Shown here in pieces: positions 28,023 through 37,907 of a DNA stretch of 64,000 nucleotides. The translations under genes were made by a program, and so were the position numbers. Numbering within the stretch: the stretch's first letter is position 1; the number at the start of each line of letters is the position of its first letter. This DNA is from CAVWDI01 sp963793095 (lineage in GTDB: Bacteria > Chloroflexota > Anaerolineae > Anaerolineales > UBA4823). The stretch lies in NCBI GenBank assembly GCA_963793095.1, contig CAWBYY010000002.1, forward strand, positions 310,001 through 374,000, written 5' to 3'. A model generated the notes under the pieces. It saw only the letters and a program-made list of their open reading frames with translations. It was not told the DNA's origin and ran no database searches.

Positions 28023-28519
28023 GAAAGATTCTTATATAAATCCGACAGGTCGGGGTAGATGCATTCTGAGTTAATGTACAAAATTTCGAGCCCTGCGACC
28101 GGAACGCCGAGCTTTGATAAGACATGATGCTGGAATGCCAGATCGGGCAGGTGCTCATCTTTCACCTTTGAGGAGGACTTGACCTCCACGATTCTCCAGG
28201 TGTTATCCGATTGTTTTTATATTACATCACAGCGGACCTGGAGACCGTCCAGGATAAAGGCGGCTTCAAATATGCAGGCAGCGCCGTCCCGGATAAGTTG
28301 CTGTGTCTGCCGGGCGGCGCTTTCAAAATCCTGGATATCAACCAGAATCCCGCCCGGGAAACACTCGCGCGCCTTTATCCCGACTTCAATACCCTGTTCC
28401 ATGATCATCTGCTCCCCCGGCGATGCCGGCGCCAGCCTCTCCGGGGCATGTTCATCTATCCACAGGCGCTTGAGGCACTGCAGTCCGTACAGGTATCTGG
28501 ATTTAGTCAGGGTTGCCAT
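28023..28519 (-). pseudogene. Remnant of a DUF2779/PD-(D/E)XK nuclease-like protein
   Basis: The N-terminus MATLTKSRYLYGLQCLKRLW is typical of DUF2779 proteins, and the nuclease core DVI ... VEVKSSSKVKDEHL follows in the same frame. An in-frame TAA at 28217-28219 separates these two parts. Homology stops near codon 165, where the sequence runs into the hydrolase gene region, whereas full-length relatives are several hundred residues longer. Two independent lesions (nonsense codon and loss of the C-terminus) indicate a real pseudogene rather than a sequencing slip. Confidence 0.75.
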
Positions 28520-28529
28520 TATTTGGGGG

Positions 28530-29021
28530 TTAGGAAGTTATATCCAGGATTTTCGGGTTAACCAGGTTGATATAATCCTGTGATTTCATCGCGATCGAAA
28601 ACGATCTGTCGCCGGCGTTGAACACAATCTTTTGATTTTCGAGCATTTTTGGGTCGGCCAGCACTTCCAGGTCAAACAGGTTGCCAAACGGGGGCACCGC
28701 TCCGGGTTGAACGCCGTCCGTTATATCCAGCACCTCTCCTTCGGTTGCGAAGCGGAAATCCTTGGCCTGATAATAATCCCTCACTTTTTTATTGTCGATT
28801 TTTAGATGGGCTGGAAGAACCAGCATCACGAAAAAATTTTCACTTTTGGATTTCTTCACCTTGACGATTAACGCTTTTGCGCCCTGCTGCAGCGAGTAAC
28901 CCGGCCGTGTCCTGGCGGCTTGCTCACTGGTCCTGACTGGTTCGTGTTCAAACGTCTCATACCATGATCCGGAGTCAGTTAATATCCTCTGGATGTCTTT
29001 CGTTACTTTATGATATTTCAA
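28530..29021 (-). CDS. YbaK/EbsC-type aminoacyl-tRNA deacylase-like protein
   Basis: A 163-residue protein with the YbaK/ProX fold: HEPVRTSEQAA at the N-terminus, GAKALIVKVKKS containing the conserved Lys, and PGAVPPFGN in the C-terminal half, which is the usual GxxxPfG signature. Such proteins hydrolyse mischarged tRNAs or related aminoacyl esters in trans. The C-terminal SFSIAMKSQDY segment is also family-like. It lies just upstream of the nuclease remnant. Confidence 0.9.
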   Translation of the reverse strand: MKYHKVTKDIQRILTDSGSWYETFEHEPVRTSEQAARTRPGYSLQQGAKALIVKVKKSKSENFFVMLVLPAHLKIDNKKVRDYYQAKDFRFATEGEVLDITDGVQPGAVPPFGNLFDLEVLADPKMLENQKIVFNAGDRSFSIAMKSQDYINLVNPKILDITS

Positions 29022-29145
29022 TGGATTATTGGTTCCATGGAAGTCTCGAGAAGGCTCAGTATTGCCGTTGTTAAAGTTGATTAGAGTGTTATTAATAATA
29101 AGTATGGGCCATATTTCACTATTGTACTTGCTGGAGATTATAAGA

Positions 29146-29193
29146 TAAACACCAAAGCCCCGTTCCGTTTGTGGAACGGGGCTTTGGTGTTTA
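29146..29193 (-). terminator. Strong hairpin downstream of tRNA-Arg
   Basis: A 21-base perfect inverted repeat (29146-29166 with 29173-29193) around a six-base loop begins eight bases after the tRNA 3' end on the minus strand. The tract that follows is only moderately T-rich, but position and stem strength support termination. Confidence 0.7.
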
Positions 29194-29200
29194 TATCCAG

Positions 29201-29274
29201 CGCCCCCGGCGCGACTCGAACGCGCGACCCCTTACTCCGCAAGCAAGTGCTCTGATCCACTGAGCTACGAGGGC
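29201..29274 (-). tRNA. tRNA-Arg (anticodon GCG)
   Basis: Reading the minus strand, acceptor GCCCTCG pairs with CGGGGGC, the D arm is GCTC/GAGC, the anticodon stem CTTGC/GTAAG closes loop TTGCGGA, and the T arm GCGCG-TTCGAGT-CGCGC is perfect. The anticodon is GCG, where many bacteria use ACG for the CGN box. Confidence 0.93.
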
Positions 29275-29350
29275 ATTTCTTGTAATTGCCATTTTACCAG
29301 TTAAGCGGGTTTTTAATCAAGCAGAACCCGTAGCAAGCATGCCCAGGAGC

Positions 29351-32062
29351 TCAACTGTATGGGGTTACTTTGCCGTCCACGTTCAGGGCGTTATCCTCAT
29401 CCACCGGCGCCTGGGCTGAGCGGACTTTCGAGAGCAGGCCTCCCAGTTCCAGGACGACCTGTTCGTAATCGATTTCGCCGCGCAGGAATTGGCGCTTGAC
29501 CCCTTCGCCCTCAGCTCTGGCTCCATCCACCAGTTCGCGAATTGCCTGGCTGGTACCCGGGTTGTCCCGGTGTGATTTGCGCAGGTTTTCCCACTTCCTG
29601 ATCAATCCCGAGATCTGTTCCTCCAGCCCCCGGACGCGGGCAATCTCGCCCCCAGCCTGCACTGTTTGGCGCTCCAGGTCGATCGCCAATTTCTGGTAGC
29701 GGGTTGAGAACCCGCCCAGTTTGGCGACCAGGGTGATTGCCCGGGAGGGCTCATTCCTGAGCGACTTCCAGGCTGATTCGAGACCTTCAAATTCTGCCTT
29801 CAGGGGTTTGATGGATACTGTGGTAGGGGGCCAGTTGCTCCTCCGATTAATCAATTTGGCGAAATCCTTGAACAACATGCTGGCGTCCTGCCTGTACTGG
29901 CTGGCTTCCCGGTAACTCTCCAAAACCGGTGATTCGACATCCTGAAAGGCGCCCAGAATTGCGCAGGCATTTTGCCAGCTGTCGTTACCGCGCTTCAACT
30001 GGGCAGGTATCTCTCCAAGCGGGTATCCGCCTCTCGCTCCCGTCTCTCCAACGGTGGCGCTCCTACCAGTCCGGACAAGATCCCGGGCTGCCGTGACCGG
30101 GTTTTCGTCCAGGTACAGTTCTTTATCCAGCACTTCTAGGGAGGATTTTAATCAGGGCGATCTTTTCGTCAACCGCCTCAATGAGCTGTTCGACCCACCT
30201 GTTGGTGCTGGTTTCCATCTTGGCCAATGCTGAATCGACCCGCTTCAACCTGGACTCCCCGCTTCCGCTGCGTCTGTCCTTTAAGCCGGCCTCCAGGCTC
30301 GACAGCTCGGCGATGTACCTTTCGTTTTCCTTTCCCGCAATTTTTGTCAGGAATTCGTTGCTGCGGATCAGGTATCTGATCTGGTTAAAAACGCCCGCCG
30401 CGCCCTCCAGGAGGTTTCGGGCGGTTTCTTCAATCTCATTTATCTCTTTAAGGCGCGCTGCGACCCTGGTTATCCTGAGGCGCATCTCTCTGAAAGCGCT
30501 GTCCATTTCGAAAGAATCTTCGAGCAGAACACCCAATTCGGTCTCTGATACCGGTTGGGGGATGGTATCCGGGGCCAGCCGCAGCATTTCTTTCTCCAGG
30601 GCAAGCAGGTCTGCCTGCAGGCTGGAGATTCCCTCTGAACGGGGCCAGTTTTCAGGGGCGAATTCGCCCGAATTCGGCCGCGGTTTGGTGGGCGAGCGCC
30701 AGCCAGGGTTCAACATTCTGGTATTCTGTCCCGGCGAAGATTTTTTCCAGTTTTATATGTTCGGATTGGAGCGCCTGGATGTGTTCCGAGAGCGCATCCA
30801 GATCCGCCTTCAAACCGGCGCACTTTATCAGATCCTGATGGATGTCCCCGATCGTGCGCTCTTTGATTAACCCTCCAACCTGATCAGCCTGAGTTTTGCA
30901 GTCAGATAATTTTGCGCCGCTCTCTCCCCAGGAGAGGGGGTAAATTTTCCGGGTTGCGAGTCCCCCCATTATCTCTGAAACTGCATCCAGTTGTGTGGAG
31001 GTAGCCTCGATCGCCAGAGCCAAATGCTTGGATTCGCGCCTGGCTTTGCCCAGTCTGGCGCTCAGTTCGCGCCCGGAACGCGATATCCGGTCCGCCTCTT
31101 TGGCGATGGCCTCCATTTTTTCTATCTGCGTGTGGGCTGCGGAAGCAGCCAGATTCTGGGATACGACCCTGGAACTCTCATACTGGGCTTTCTCCTGCGA
31201 GAGCTGTAAGCCGGGCGGCATATCGCCGATCAACCCATCCAGTTCGCCGATGTCAGCGCCCATCCTGGCGATGGCAGCCTGCATCTGCTGGTACTGCTGC
31301 TCCCACCCCTGCGCTTTATAACTCAACTCATCAAGGCTTGAACTAATTTCCTCCAGGGTTTTGTGAGCATCCATAACCGCGGCTTTATCCCCGCCCTGAA
31401 CCACTTCGGATTTATCGCCGGAAAGGAAATAAAGGGGGATCGCAGCGATTCGAGTCTGGTTGTGTTCGATTTCCTGGAGGGCAGAGTCGAGAAGTCGGTC
31501 CGGAGAGGTTTTTGGAGAGCAGCAGGTCATAATCGCCGCGGACCTCGTCCAATCTCTGGTTGACCGCCCTGGCCTCCAGCGCCAGCGACCAGGCGCTTTC
31601 GTTGAGCGCCTCCCGGGTTTCCTGGGCAGCAGCCAGGGTTTTGCCTGTTTCGGAGATTTCCTTGCGCAGGTTCTGGACTTCCCGGTAGAAGGTGCGCCAG
31701 CTGGCAGGGTTCTTTAAGATTGAACCAGCGCCCCCGGCCTCGAATTTCCGGATTCTTTCGTTCAGGGATACGTATGACCGCTCCAGGTTTTTTATCCCCG
31801 CACTGGCATCTGTCAGCTGCCCGCGCATCCTAGAAACCTGGGATCCGTATGGTTCCGGTTCCTGTTCTGAGAAATTTTCCAGGTCCGCCTGGATCAAATT
31901 GAATTCATTTCGCAGGCGGCGCAGGTCTTTCTGCGAGCGGCTCAGGTCGCGCCGGGTTTTTGTGCGCCAGGATCGAACCAGCAGGAAGGAAGCAAGCCCG
32001 GCTGCAAGCAGCAGCAGAAAAAGCAGGAGGATAATTACGACATAAGGATTGTCGAAAGCCAT
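29351..32062 (-). CDS. Membrane-anchored long coiled-coil protein; three frameshifts
   Basis: Four successive frames join into one protein of about 902 residues if single bases are removed near 31509-31513 (A run on the minus strand), 30669-30671 (G run) and 30136-30138 (C run). Residues 8-30 form one transmembrane helix; nearly all the rest is heptad-like, Glu/Arg/Leu-rich coiled coil. This topology resembles the septation-ring regulator EzrA (one N-terminal anchor, spectrin-like repeats), although it is longer and no sequence signature was recognised. The start lies 21 bases after htpG on the same strand, so co-transcription is likely. Function unknown. Confidence 0.7.
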
Positions 32063-32083
32063 GCCGGCAGTGGATTCCCCTCC

Positions 32084-33958
32084 TTATTCCAGGGCTGCCT
32101 GGATAATCTTCTGGATGCGGTCGATCATGCTGGCCGGGTCGGGATGCAGCCCCTCAATTAATAAGGCGTCTTCGTATATTTGTTCAACCACAAGTTTAGC
32201 GCGCTCATCATCCGCAGGGATTTTTGACAGCCGGACGATGATAGGGTGGTCCGGATTAAGCTCGAGCACCTTTGGCGGGACTTCATAATCCTTTTCGAAC
32301 AGCCGAAGCACCCTCTGCATCTCCTGGTTCAGGGCGCCTTCCGGGTCAACCAACCTGGCCGGGGATTCCTTCAGGCGGTCTGTCATGCGTGCCTCTGCGA
32401 TCCGCTCCCCAAGCTGGTTCTTGAAGCGTTCAAGCAGCTCTGGGTACCATGATTCGTCAGGAGGCGCTCCCTGGCTGCTCTCTTTGTTCTCATCCTTCGG
32501 CAATTTCAAATCCGCGGAGGCGATATTCTTTAACGGGGTTTCTTCAAACTGGCTCAGATTGGTGAGCATCAGGGGGTCAACCGGGTCGGTTAAGAGCAGC
32601 ACCTCATAGTCATAAAACCTGGCGACATCCAAGTGTGGGCTGTGTAAAACCGAACCTTTATCCTCCCCAAGGATGTAATAGATTTCCTTCTGGTCGGGCT
32701 TTTTCCGTTCGAAGTATTCAGAGAGCGAAGTCCACCTGTCCGGATGGTGGGTGGTCTGAAAGAGCAGAAGCGGGTAAAGCGGCTCGGGTTCGTTCAGTTC
32801 CATAGCGACACCCTGTTTAATATAACTCCCGTAAGCCCCCCAGAATTCCGAATAGCTCTCCCTGTTTTCGCTTAATAATTCGGTGAGCGTTTCCCTCACC
32901 TTTGCGGCAAGCAATTTCTTCAGGGTTGCCATAATCTTATTCGACTGCACGGTTTCGCGGGACACATTTAAAGGCAGGTCTTCCGAGTCCACAACACCCC
33001 CGACAAAACCCAGGTACTCGGGCAGGAGATCGCGGTTAGAATTCCTGGATCAAAACTTTTTTCGCGTACAGCTTGAGCCCACGTTCTTTAAGCGGGGAAA
33101 GCATGGACAGCTCGGATTTCGGGGGCACAAACAGGATCGCGTACATCTGTACCGGGGCATCCACACTCATATGGGCGTAAGCCAGGGGGTCCTTCAAGTC
33201 AAAGGTGAGCTGTTTGTAAAATTCGTGGTAATCCTTTTTTTCCAGTTCACGCGGTCCCTGACGCCAGATGGCGGTCTGGCGGTTCACCTGTTCGCTCTCA
33301 TTGCTTATATAAATAGGGAAAGGGATAAAATCGGAATGCCTGCGGATGATCGCCTTCAGGCGATTAACATCCAAAAATTCACCCGCATCCTCTTTCAGCT
33401 TGATCACTACAGATGTCCCCCGTCCTTCTTTGTTTGCCGGTTCGACGCTGAAAGTATCTTCCCCGGTGCTGTACCAGGTTGATCCCTGTGAGTCACCTAG
33501 ATACGATCGCGAACTCACCCTGATCCATTCTGCGGCCATGAACGCCGAATAAAATCCAACCCCAAATTGCCCGATCAGCTGGGAGATATTCCCCTCTGCC
33601 TGCTTGGCGGCGGCAATAAATTCGCGCGCCCCGACTGGGCGATTGTCCCCAGGTTTGTGATCAGTTCCTCTTCGGTCATCCCGATACCGGTATCCTCGAT
33701 AGTAAGCGTATTTTCGGCTTCATCCGGGATAACCCGGATAGCGAGTTCGAGGTCGGGCTGGTAGATATCCCGGTTGGTCAGCATCTCAAAATCCATCCGG
33801 GTTAATGCATCCGAGGCGTTCGAAATTAATTCACGCAGGAAAATCTCCCGCTCGGTGTAGAGCGAGTGGATTAGTATATCCAGAATCTGGCGGGTTTCAG
33901 CTTTAAAGGCGATCGGTTTAGCGCCCTCAGACCCCGCCTGGTTTTTCGCTTCGTCCAT
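32084..33958 (-). CDS. htpG: Hsp90-family chaperone HtpG; two frameshifts
   Basis: Three frames together give a 624-residue HtpG. The GHKL ATPase motifs are ELISNASDAL, EDTGIGMTEEELI and GTIAQSG. The middle domain has SEQVNRQTAIW and DSEDLPLNVSRE, which are diagnostic. Breaks: a missing G in the GGGG run at 33629-33632, after which REFIAAAKQAEG and FGVGFYSAF are readable in the next frame, and one extra base near 33050, where VLIQ continues to LLPEYLGFV. Both are one-base slips in conserved sequence, so the gene is probably intact in the organism. It assists protein folding in the cytoplasm. Confidence 0.93.
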
Positions 33959-34076
33959 TTCAAAATTCTCCCTCTATCGAATTGTTATCCGCACTTTCAG
34001 GCTTCACACCCAAGCCGATATTGATGTAAAGGCGAAAAAAAGTATTGCTGCCAATTTATATTATATATCGAAGGTG

Positions 34077-35256
34077 TCAACCAACCTCCCAGGGAGGGAT
34101 CCCGCGGCCGGCTTCCCTCAGGGACTGCTGGATTGGACCCGAGAGCCCGGGCAGGAGATCGGCTGCGGCAGCTAGCAAACCGAAACACCCGCTCAACATC
34201 ATGTCGCCAAACGGGACTGCGAAATAAGGCTTCAGACGGGAACCCCGCATCATATTGCGCCGTGGTCCGGTGACCACCAGCCCCGGTCCAATTCCCTCTC
34301 TGCCCTCTCGGGGAGGAATTGGCAGCGCTTCGGTCCCATAGACCAGAGCCCCGTGCCCGTGGTCTTTGAAGACGTCCTGGTGGGTTAGCGAACCATCAGC
34401 CAATGCCAGCAGGAGACCATCCAGCTTTTTCTGGTCCAGCAGCCCGGTGTGGTGCTCAAATACGCCTTCGATACCGGAAGGTCCCAGGCGGAACGCCAGA
34501 GTGTGGAAATTGCCGACGTTTGCGATCAGAACCCTCGCCAGGCTGCTCACATACGGGTCGAAGGTTGCCCCCAGCACAGCTGCAGGGGCGGTGTCCATAA
34601 CAATCAAGGGGATATCTTTCGATAGTATATACGCTTGTACCTGGAATGAGCGAGCCACTGCCTCAAGGCGGGTCATTATGGGTGGAATGTCCTCCGAAAG
34701 ATAAGCGAAGGCGCTCAGGCGGTTGTGGGAAAGGATGCGTTTATCGAGATAGTCAAAGCGGTACTGGCGGTCAGAATAATCCCGGGGGGCGTTCCCGTGG
34801 TCGAACACCGCCACTGCGACCGCCTCCAGGCTTTCCAATCCTACTCCGAAGGTCGAGAAAGCGCTGGCGATCGAACTAAGGTCAAAGTCGTAAAGATCCA
34901 GGCGGAGTGTACCGGGTGGTAAAGCGGGGATTTCATCCTGATGGATCACCTGCACCCCCATCTGCTCAACCGCCTGCAGGTCATCGTTAAAGGACCGGGC
35001 TGCATCCGGTGTGGCGAAAACAGATAATCCAGCCCGGATATGATCTTCAGCAGCCCACTGGTTGGGACCGCCGCCCATAGTAAATCCGGTCAGCAGGACC
35101 GGTAAGCCCGCCCTGGTGGCAGCCTGAAGTTTACGCCTGATTATCATGGTGGGGGATGGCAGGATCAGCTTGAGCCCGTTCTCGATATCAAGGCGCGAAA
35201 TCGTAAAGATAGATGTCCTGTGTTCCAGTGCCGATATCAACAGTAAGGATTTGCAT
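34077..35256 (-). CDS. DUF1786 family protein; one frameshift near the start
   Basis: The start ATG at 35256 opens with MQILTVDIGTGTQDIYLYD, the expected N-terminus of DUF1786 proteins, and is separated from the main frame by one extra T in the TTT at 35198-35200 (minus-strand A/T run). The rest, LKLILPSPT and LTGFTMGGGP, is typical of the family, about 392 residues in total. DUF1786 proteins are sometimes labelled pyruvate-formate-lyase-activating-enzyme related, but their activity is not established. The VDIGTGT start suggests an actin/Hsp70-like nucleotide-binding fold. The gene is divergent from methylmalonyl-CoA mutase. Confidence 0.85.
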
Positions 35257-35360
35257 AAAAACCAGTCTCTTTTATCGATTATACTTGAGATAATTCTCTA
35301 TCAATGGTCACTCCCTCAATATCATGAATTTCGAGAAGGTTGGTGCAAAAAGAAGGGTGG

Positions 35361-37018
35361 ATGAATAAAAAACGAAGCAGAAAGAATTGGGAGCAGGATA
35401 TATTAAAACCCTCCCTGGAAAAGTTTCCGGAGCGCAAAGAGGAGTTTAAGACCTCCTCGGGCATCCCCTTGAGCCAGGTTTATTCGCCGGAAGATGTGGA
35501 TGCTCGATTATGTGGCTGACATCGGGTTTCCGGGAGAGTACCCGTTCACGCGCGGCGTCCAGGCGACCATGTACCGCGGGCGTCTATGGACGATGCGCCA
35601 GTATGCAGGATATGCCACCGCCCAGGAGACCAATGCCCGCTTTCGCTACCTGCTTGAGCAGGGACAGACCGGCCTGTCGGTCGCATTTGACCTGCCTACC
35701 CAGATCGGTTACGACGCCGATGACCCGCTCTCAATTGGAGAGGTGGGCAAGGTTGGGGTTTCAATTTCATCCCTGGAGGATATGGGGGTATTGTTCAAGG
35801 GGATTTCCCTTGGACAAAGTTTCCACCAGCATGACCATCAATGCGCCCGCAGCCATTCTGCTTGCCATGTATATCGCCCTGGCGAAGAAACAGAAAGTGG
35901 AGCTTAAAGAACTGCGCGGGACGATCCAGAACGATATCATCAAGGAATACGTCGCCCGCGGGACATACATTTTCCCGCCTGAGCCATCCATGCGCCTGAT
36001 TACGGATGTATTCAGGTTCTGTGAAAGGGAAATGCCGCGCTGGAACACAATCAGCATCTCGGGCTATCATATCCGGGAGGCCGGTTCGACTGCGGTTCAG
36101 GAAGTTGCTTTTACACTGTCAAACGGAATCGCTTACGTCCAGGCAGCTATCGACTGCGGGTTGGATGTTGACTCATTCGCAAAAGAGCTTTCTTTCTTTT
36201 TTAATGCCCATAACAACTTTCTGGAGGAGATCGCGAAATTCCGGGCTGCCCGCAGGCTGTGGGCAAGGATAATGAAGGAAAGGTTCGCGGCGAAAGATGA
36301 CCGCTCATGTATGCTGCGCTTCCATACCCAGACCGGCGGCTCAACCCTGACCGTCCAGCAGCCGTACAACAATGTGGTCCGGGTGGCATTGCAGGCCCTG
36401 GCTGCAGTTCTGGGAGGCACCCAGTCGTTGCATACCAACAGCATGGATGAAGCCCTGTGGCTGCCCACGGAGGAAGCCGTCCAGGTGGCGTTGCGGACCC
36501 AGCAGATCATTGCATATGAATCCGGGGTGGCGAACACCATCGATCCGGTGGCGGGCTCGTTTTTGATTGAAAAATTAACCAGCGAAATTGAAGAGAGGGC
36601 TCTCGATTATATCCAGCGGATCGAAGAAATGGGCGGCGCCCTGGCAGCCGTGGAGGCGGGTTTTATGCAGAGCGAGATCCAGAAATCGGCCTACCAGTAT
36701 CAACGCGAGGTGGAATCCGGGCAGGAGGTTGTTGTAGGTGTGAATGCTTACCGGATGGATGGGGGCATTAAACCCGAAAAACTGAGGGCAGACCCTGCGG
36801 TAGAAACCGAACAGCGTAAACGCCTTGAAGAATTTCGCCGCAACCGTGATGAATCAAATGTGGCTGAATGGTCTTCAATCCTGGAAAATGCTGCCCGGGA
36901 GGGCGATAATTTGATCCCGGTTTTTATCTCCTGTGTGGAAAAGGGACTTACCCTGGGGGAGATATGCGCGGTTTTACGGAACATATGGGGCGAATATAAA
37001 CCCCCGGCATGGATATAG
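35361..37018 (+). CDS. Methylmalonyl-CoA mutase large-subunit catalytic domain; two frameshifts
   Basis: Three frames join to a 551-residue protein. Frame one begins at ATG 35361 and runs to EDVD; one extra base near 35500-35506 leads to LDYVADIGFPGEYPFTRG. One extra T at 35804-35806 leads to PLDKVSTSMTINAPA. All are mutase hallmarks, as are AFDLPTQIGYD, ISGYHIREAGSTA and RFHTQTGGSTLT. The length corresponds to the split form without the cobalamin-binding domain, which must be encoded elsewhere. It interconverts (R)-methylmalonyl-CoA and succinyl-CoA using adenosylcobalamin. The epimerase gene follows after 13 bases, giving a propionyl-CoA pathway pair. Confidence 0.94.
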
Positions 37019-37031
37019 GCGGAGGTACAGT

Positions 37032-37442
37032 TTGTCAAAGATAAAACGGGTGGACCATATTGCCCTGGTCGTCCAGGATATGGATGAAGCCCTGTCTTTC
37101 TGGCGCGACTGCCTGGGTATGGATATGTCCGATCGAATGGAAATTCCGGCCGAAAATGCTGAGATCGGTTTTATACCGGTTGGGGATAGTGAAATTGAAT
37201 TGGTCAGGCCGACGGCTGATGAAACCGGCTTGGCGAAATATCTCGCTTTTAAAGGACCCGGGATGCACCATATCTGCCTGGAAGTGGATGATATTGAAGG
37301 AATGTTAAGGCGTTTGAGAGAAAAGGGGGTCAGGTTGATCGATGAGCATCCAAAAGAGTCCCGGGATGGCACTAGGTATGCCTTTGTCCACCCAAAAGCC
37401 GCCCACGGCGTACTGGTAGAACTGTACCAGAAACCTGGTTAA
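37032..37442 (+). CDS. mce: Methylmalonyl-CoA epimerase
   Basis: A 136-residue glyoxalase/VOC-fold protein. I chose the TTG at 37032 because GGAGG sits six bases upstream and homology begins there (SKIKRVDHIALVV). Metal-ligand motifs VDHIALVVQD, IELVRPT and GMHHICLEVDD, plus the final LVELYQK, match methylmalonyl-CoA epimerases. It converts the (S) to the (R) isomer for the mutase encoded immediately upstream. A frame extending to 36933 would overlap the mutase and is not needed. Confidence 0.93.
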   Translation: MSKIKRVDHIALVVQDMDEALSFWRDCLGMDMSDRMEIPAENAEIGFIPVGDSEIELVRPTADETGLAKYLAFKGPGMHHICLEVDDIEGMLRRLREKGVRLIDEHPKESRDGTRYAFVHPKAAHGVLVELYQKPG

Positions 37443-37463
37443 AAACATTTCTGTTCTAAAAAT

Positions 37464-37892
37464 TCAGGAATCAGAAACTGATATGCACCTGAGCAGGATC
37501 CGGCGCAGGTGGGCACGCCTCCGGTGTTCAAAGAGGTAAACACCCTGCCAGGTTCCGAGGCTAAGCGCCCCCGAGTCGATTGGAATCGAAAGGCTGGTAT
37601 TCGTAAGGATTGCGCGCATGTGGGAAGGGGAGTCATCTGCGCCCTCCAGTGTGTGCCGGTACCAGGACTGGTTCTCAGGCGCCATTCGCTCCATGAAAGC
37701 TTCCAGGTCAACCCGGGCGGAGGGGTCGTAACTCTCGCTGATAACCAGGGATGCGCTGGTGTGCTGAATATATAAAAAGCACATGCCCTCCCTGATATTC
37801 CAGGCACTTATCCGCCTGGAAATCTCCGGTGTAAAAGGGTAAAGACCTTTGCCGTTCGTCCGTACTTCGATCTGATCTTTGTACCAGCGCAT
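37464..37892 (-). CDS. YjbQ family (UPF0047) protein
   Basis: A 142-residue protein with the YjbQ core: CFLYIQHTSASLVISE, a DDSPSHMRAIL segment with conserved His, then LGTWQGVYLFEHRRR. Family members have weak thiamine-phosphate synthase activity in tests; the natural role is not settled. It is convergent with the epimerase gene and lies 15 bases after the S9 peptidase on the same strand. Confidence 0.92.
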   Translation of the reverse strand: MRWYKDQIEVRTNGKGLYPFTPEISRRISAWNIREGMCFLYIQHTSASLVISESYDPSARVDLEAFMERMAPENQSWYRHTLEGADDSPSHMRAILTNTSLSIPIDSGALSLGTWQGVYLFEHRRRAHLRRILLRCISVSDS

Positions 37893-37907
37893 CGGATTTT
37901 GGGGTCG

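Noticed and set aside
36933..37031. N-terminal extension of the methylmalonyl-CoA epimerase
   Set aside because: It overlaps the mutase gene; the TTG at 37032 has a perfect ribosome site and matches the family start.
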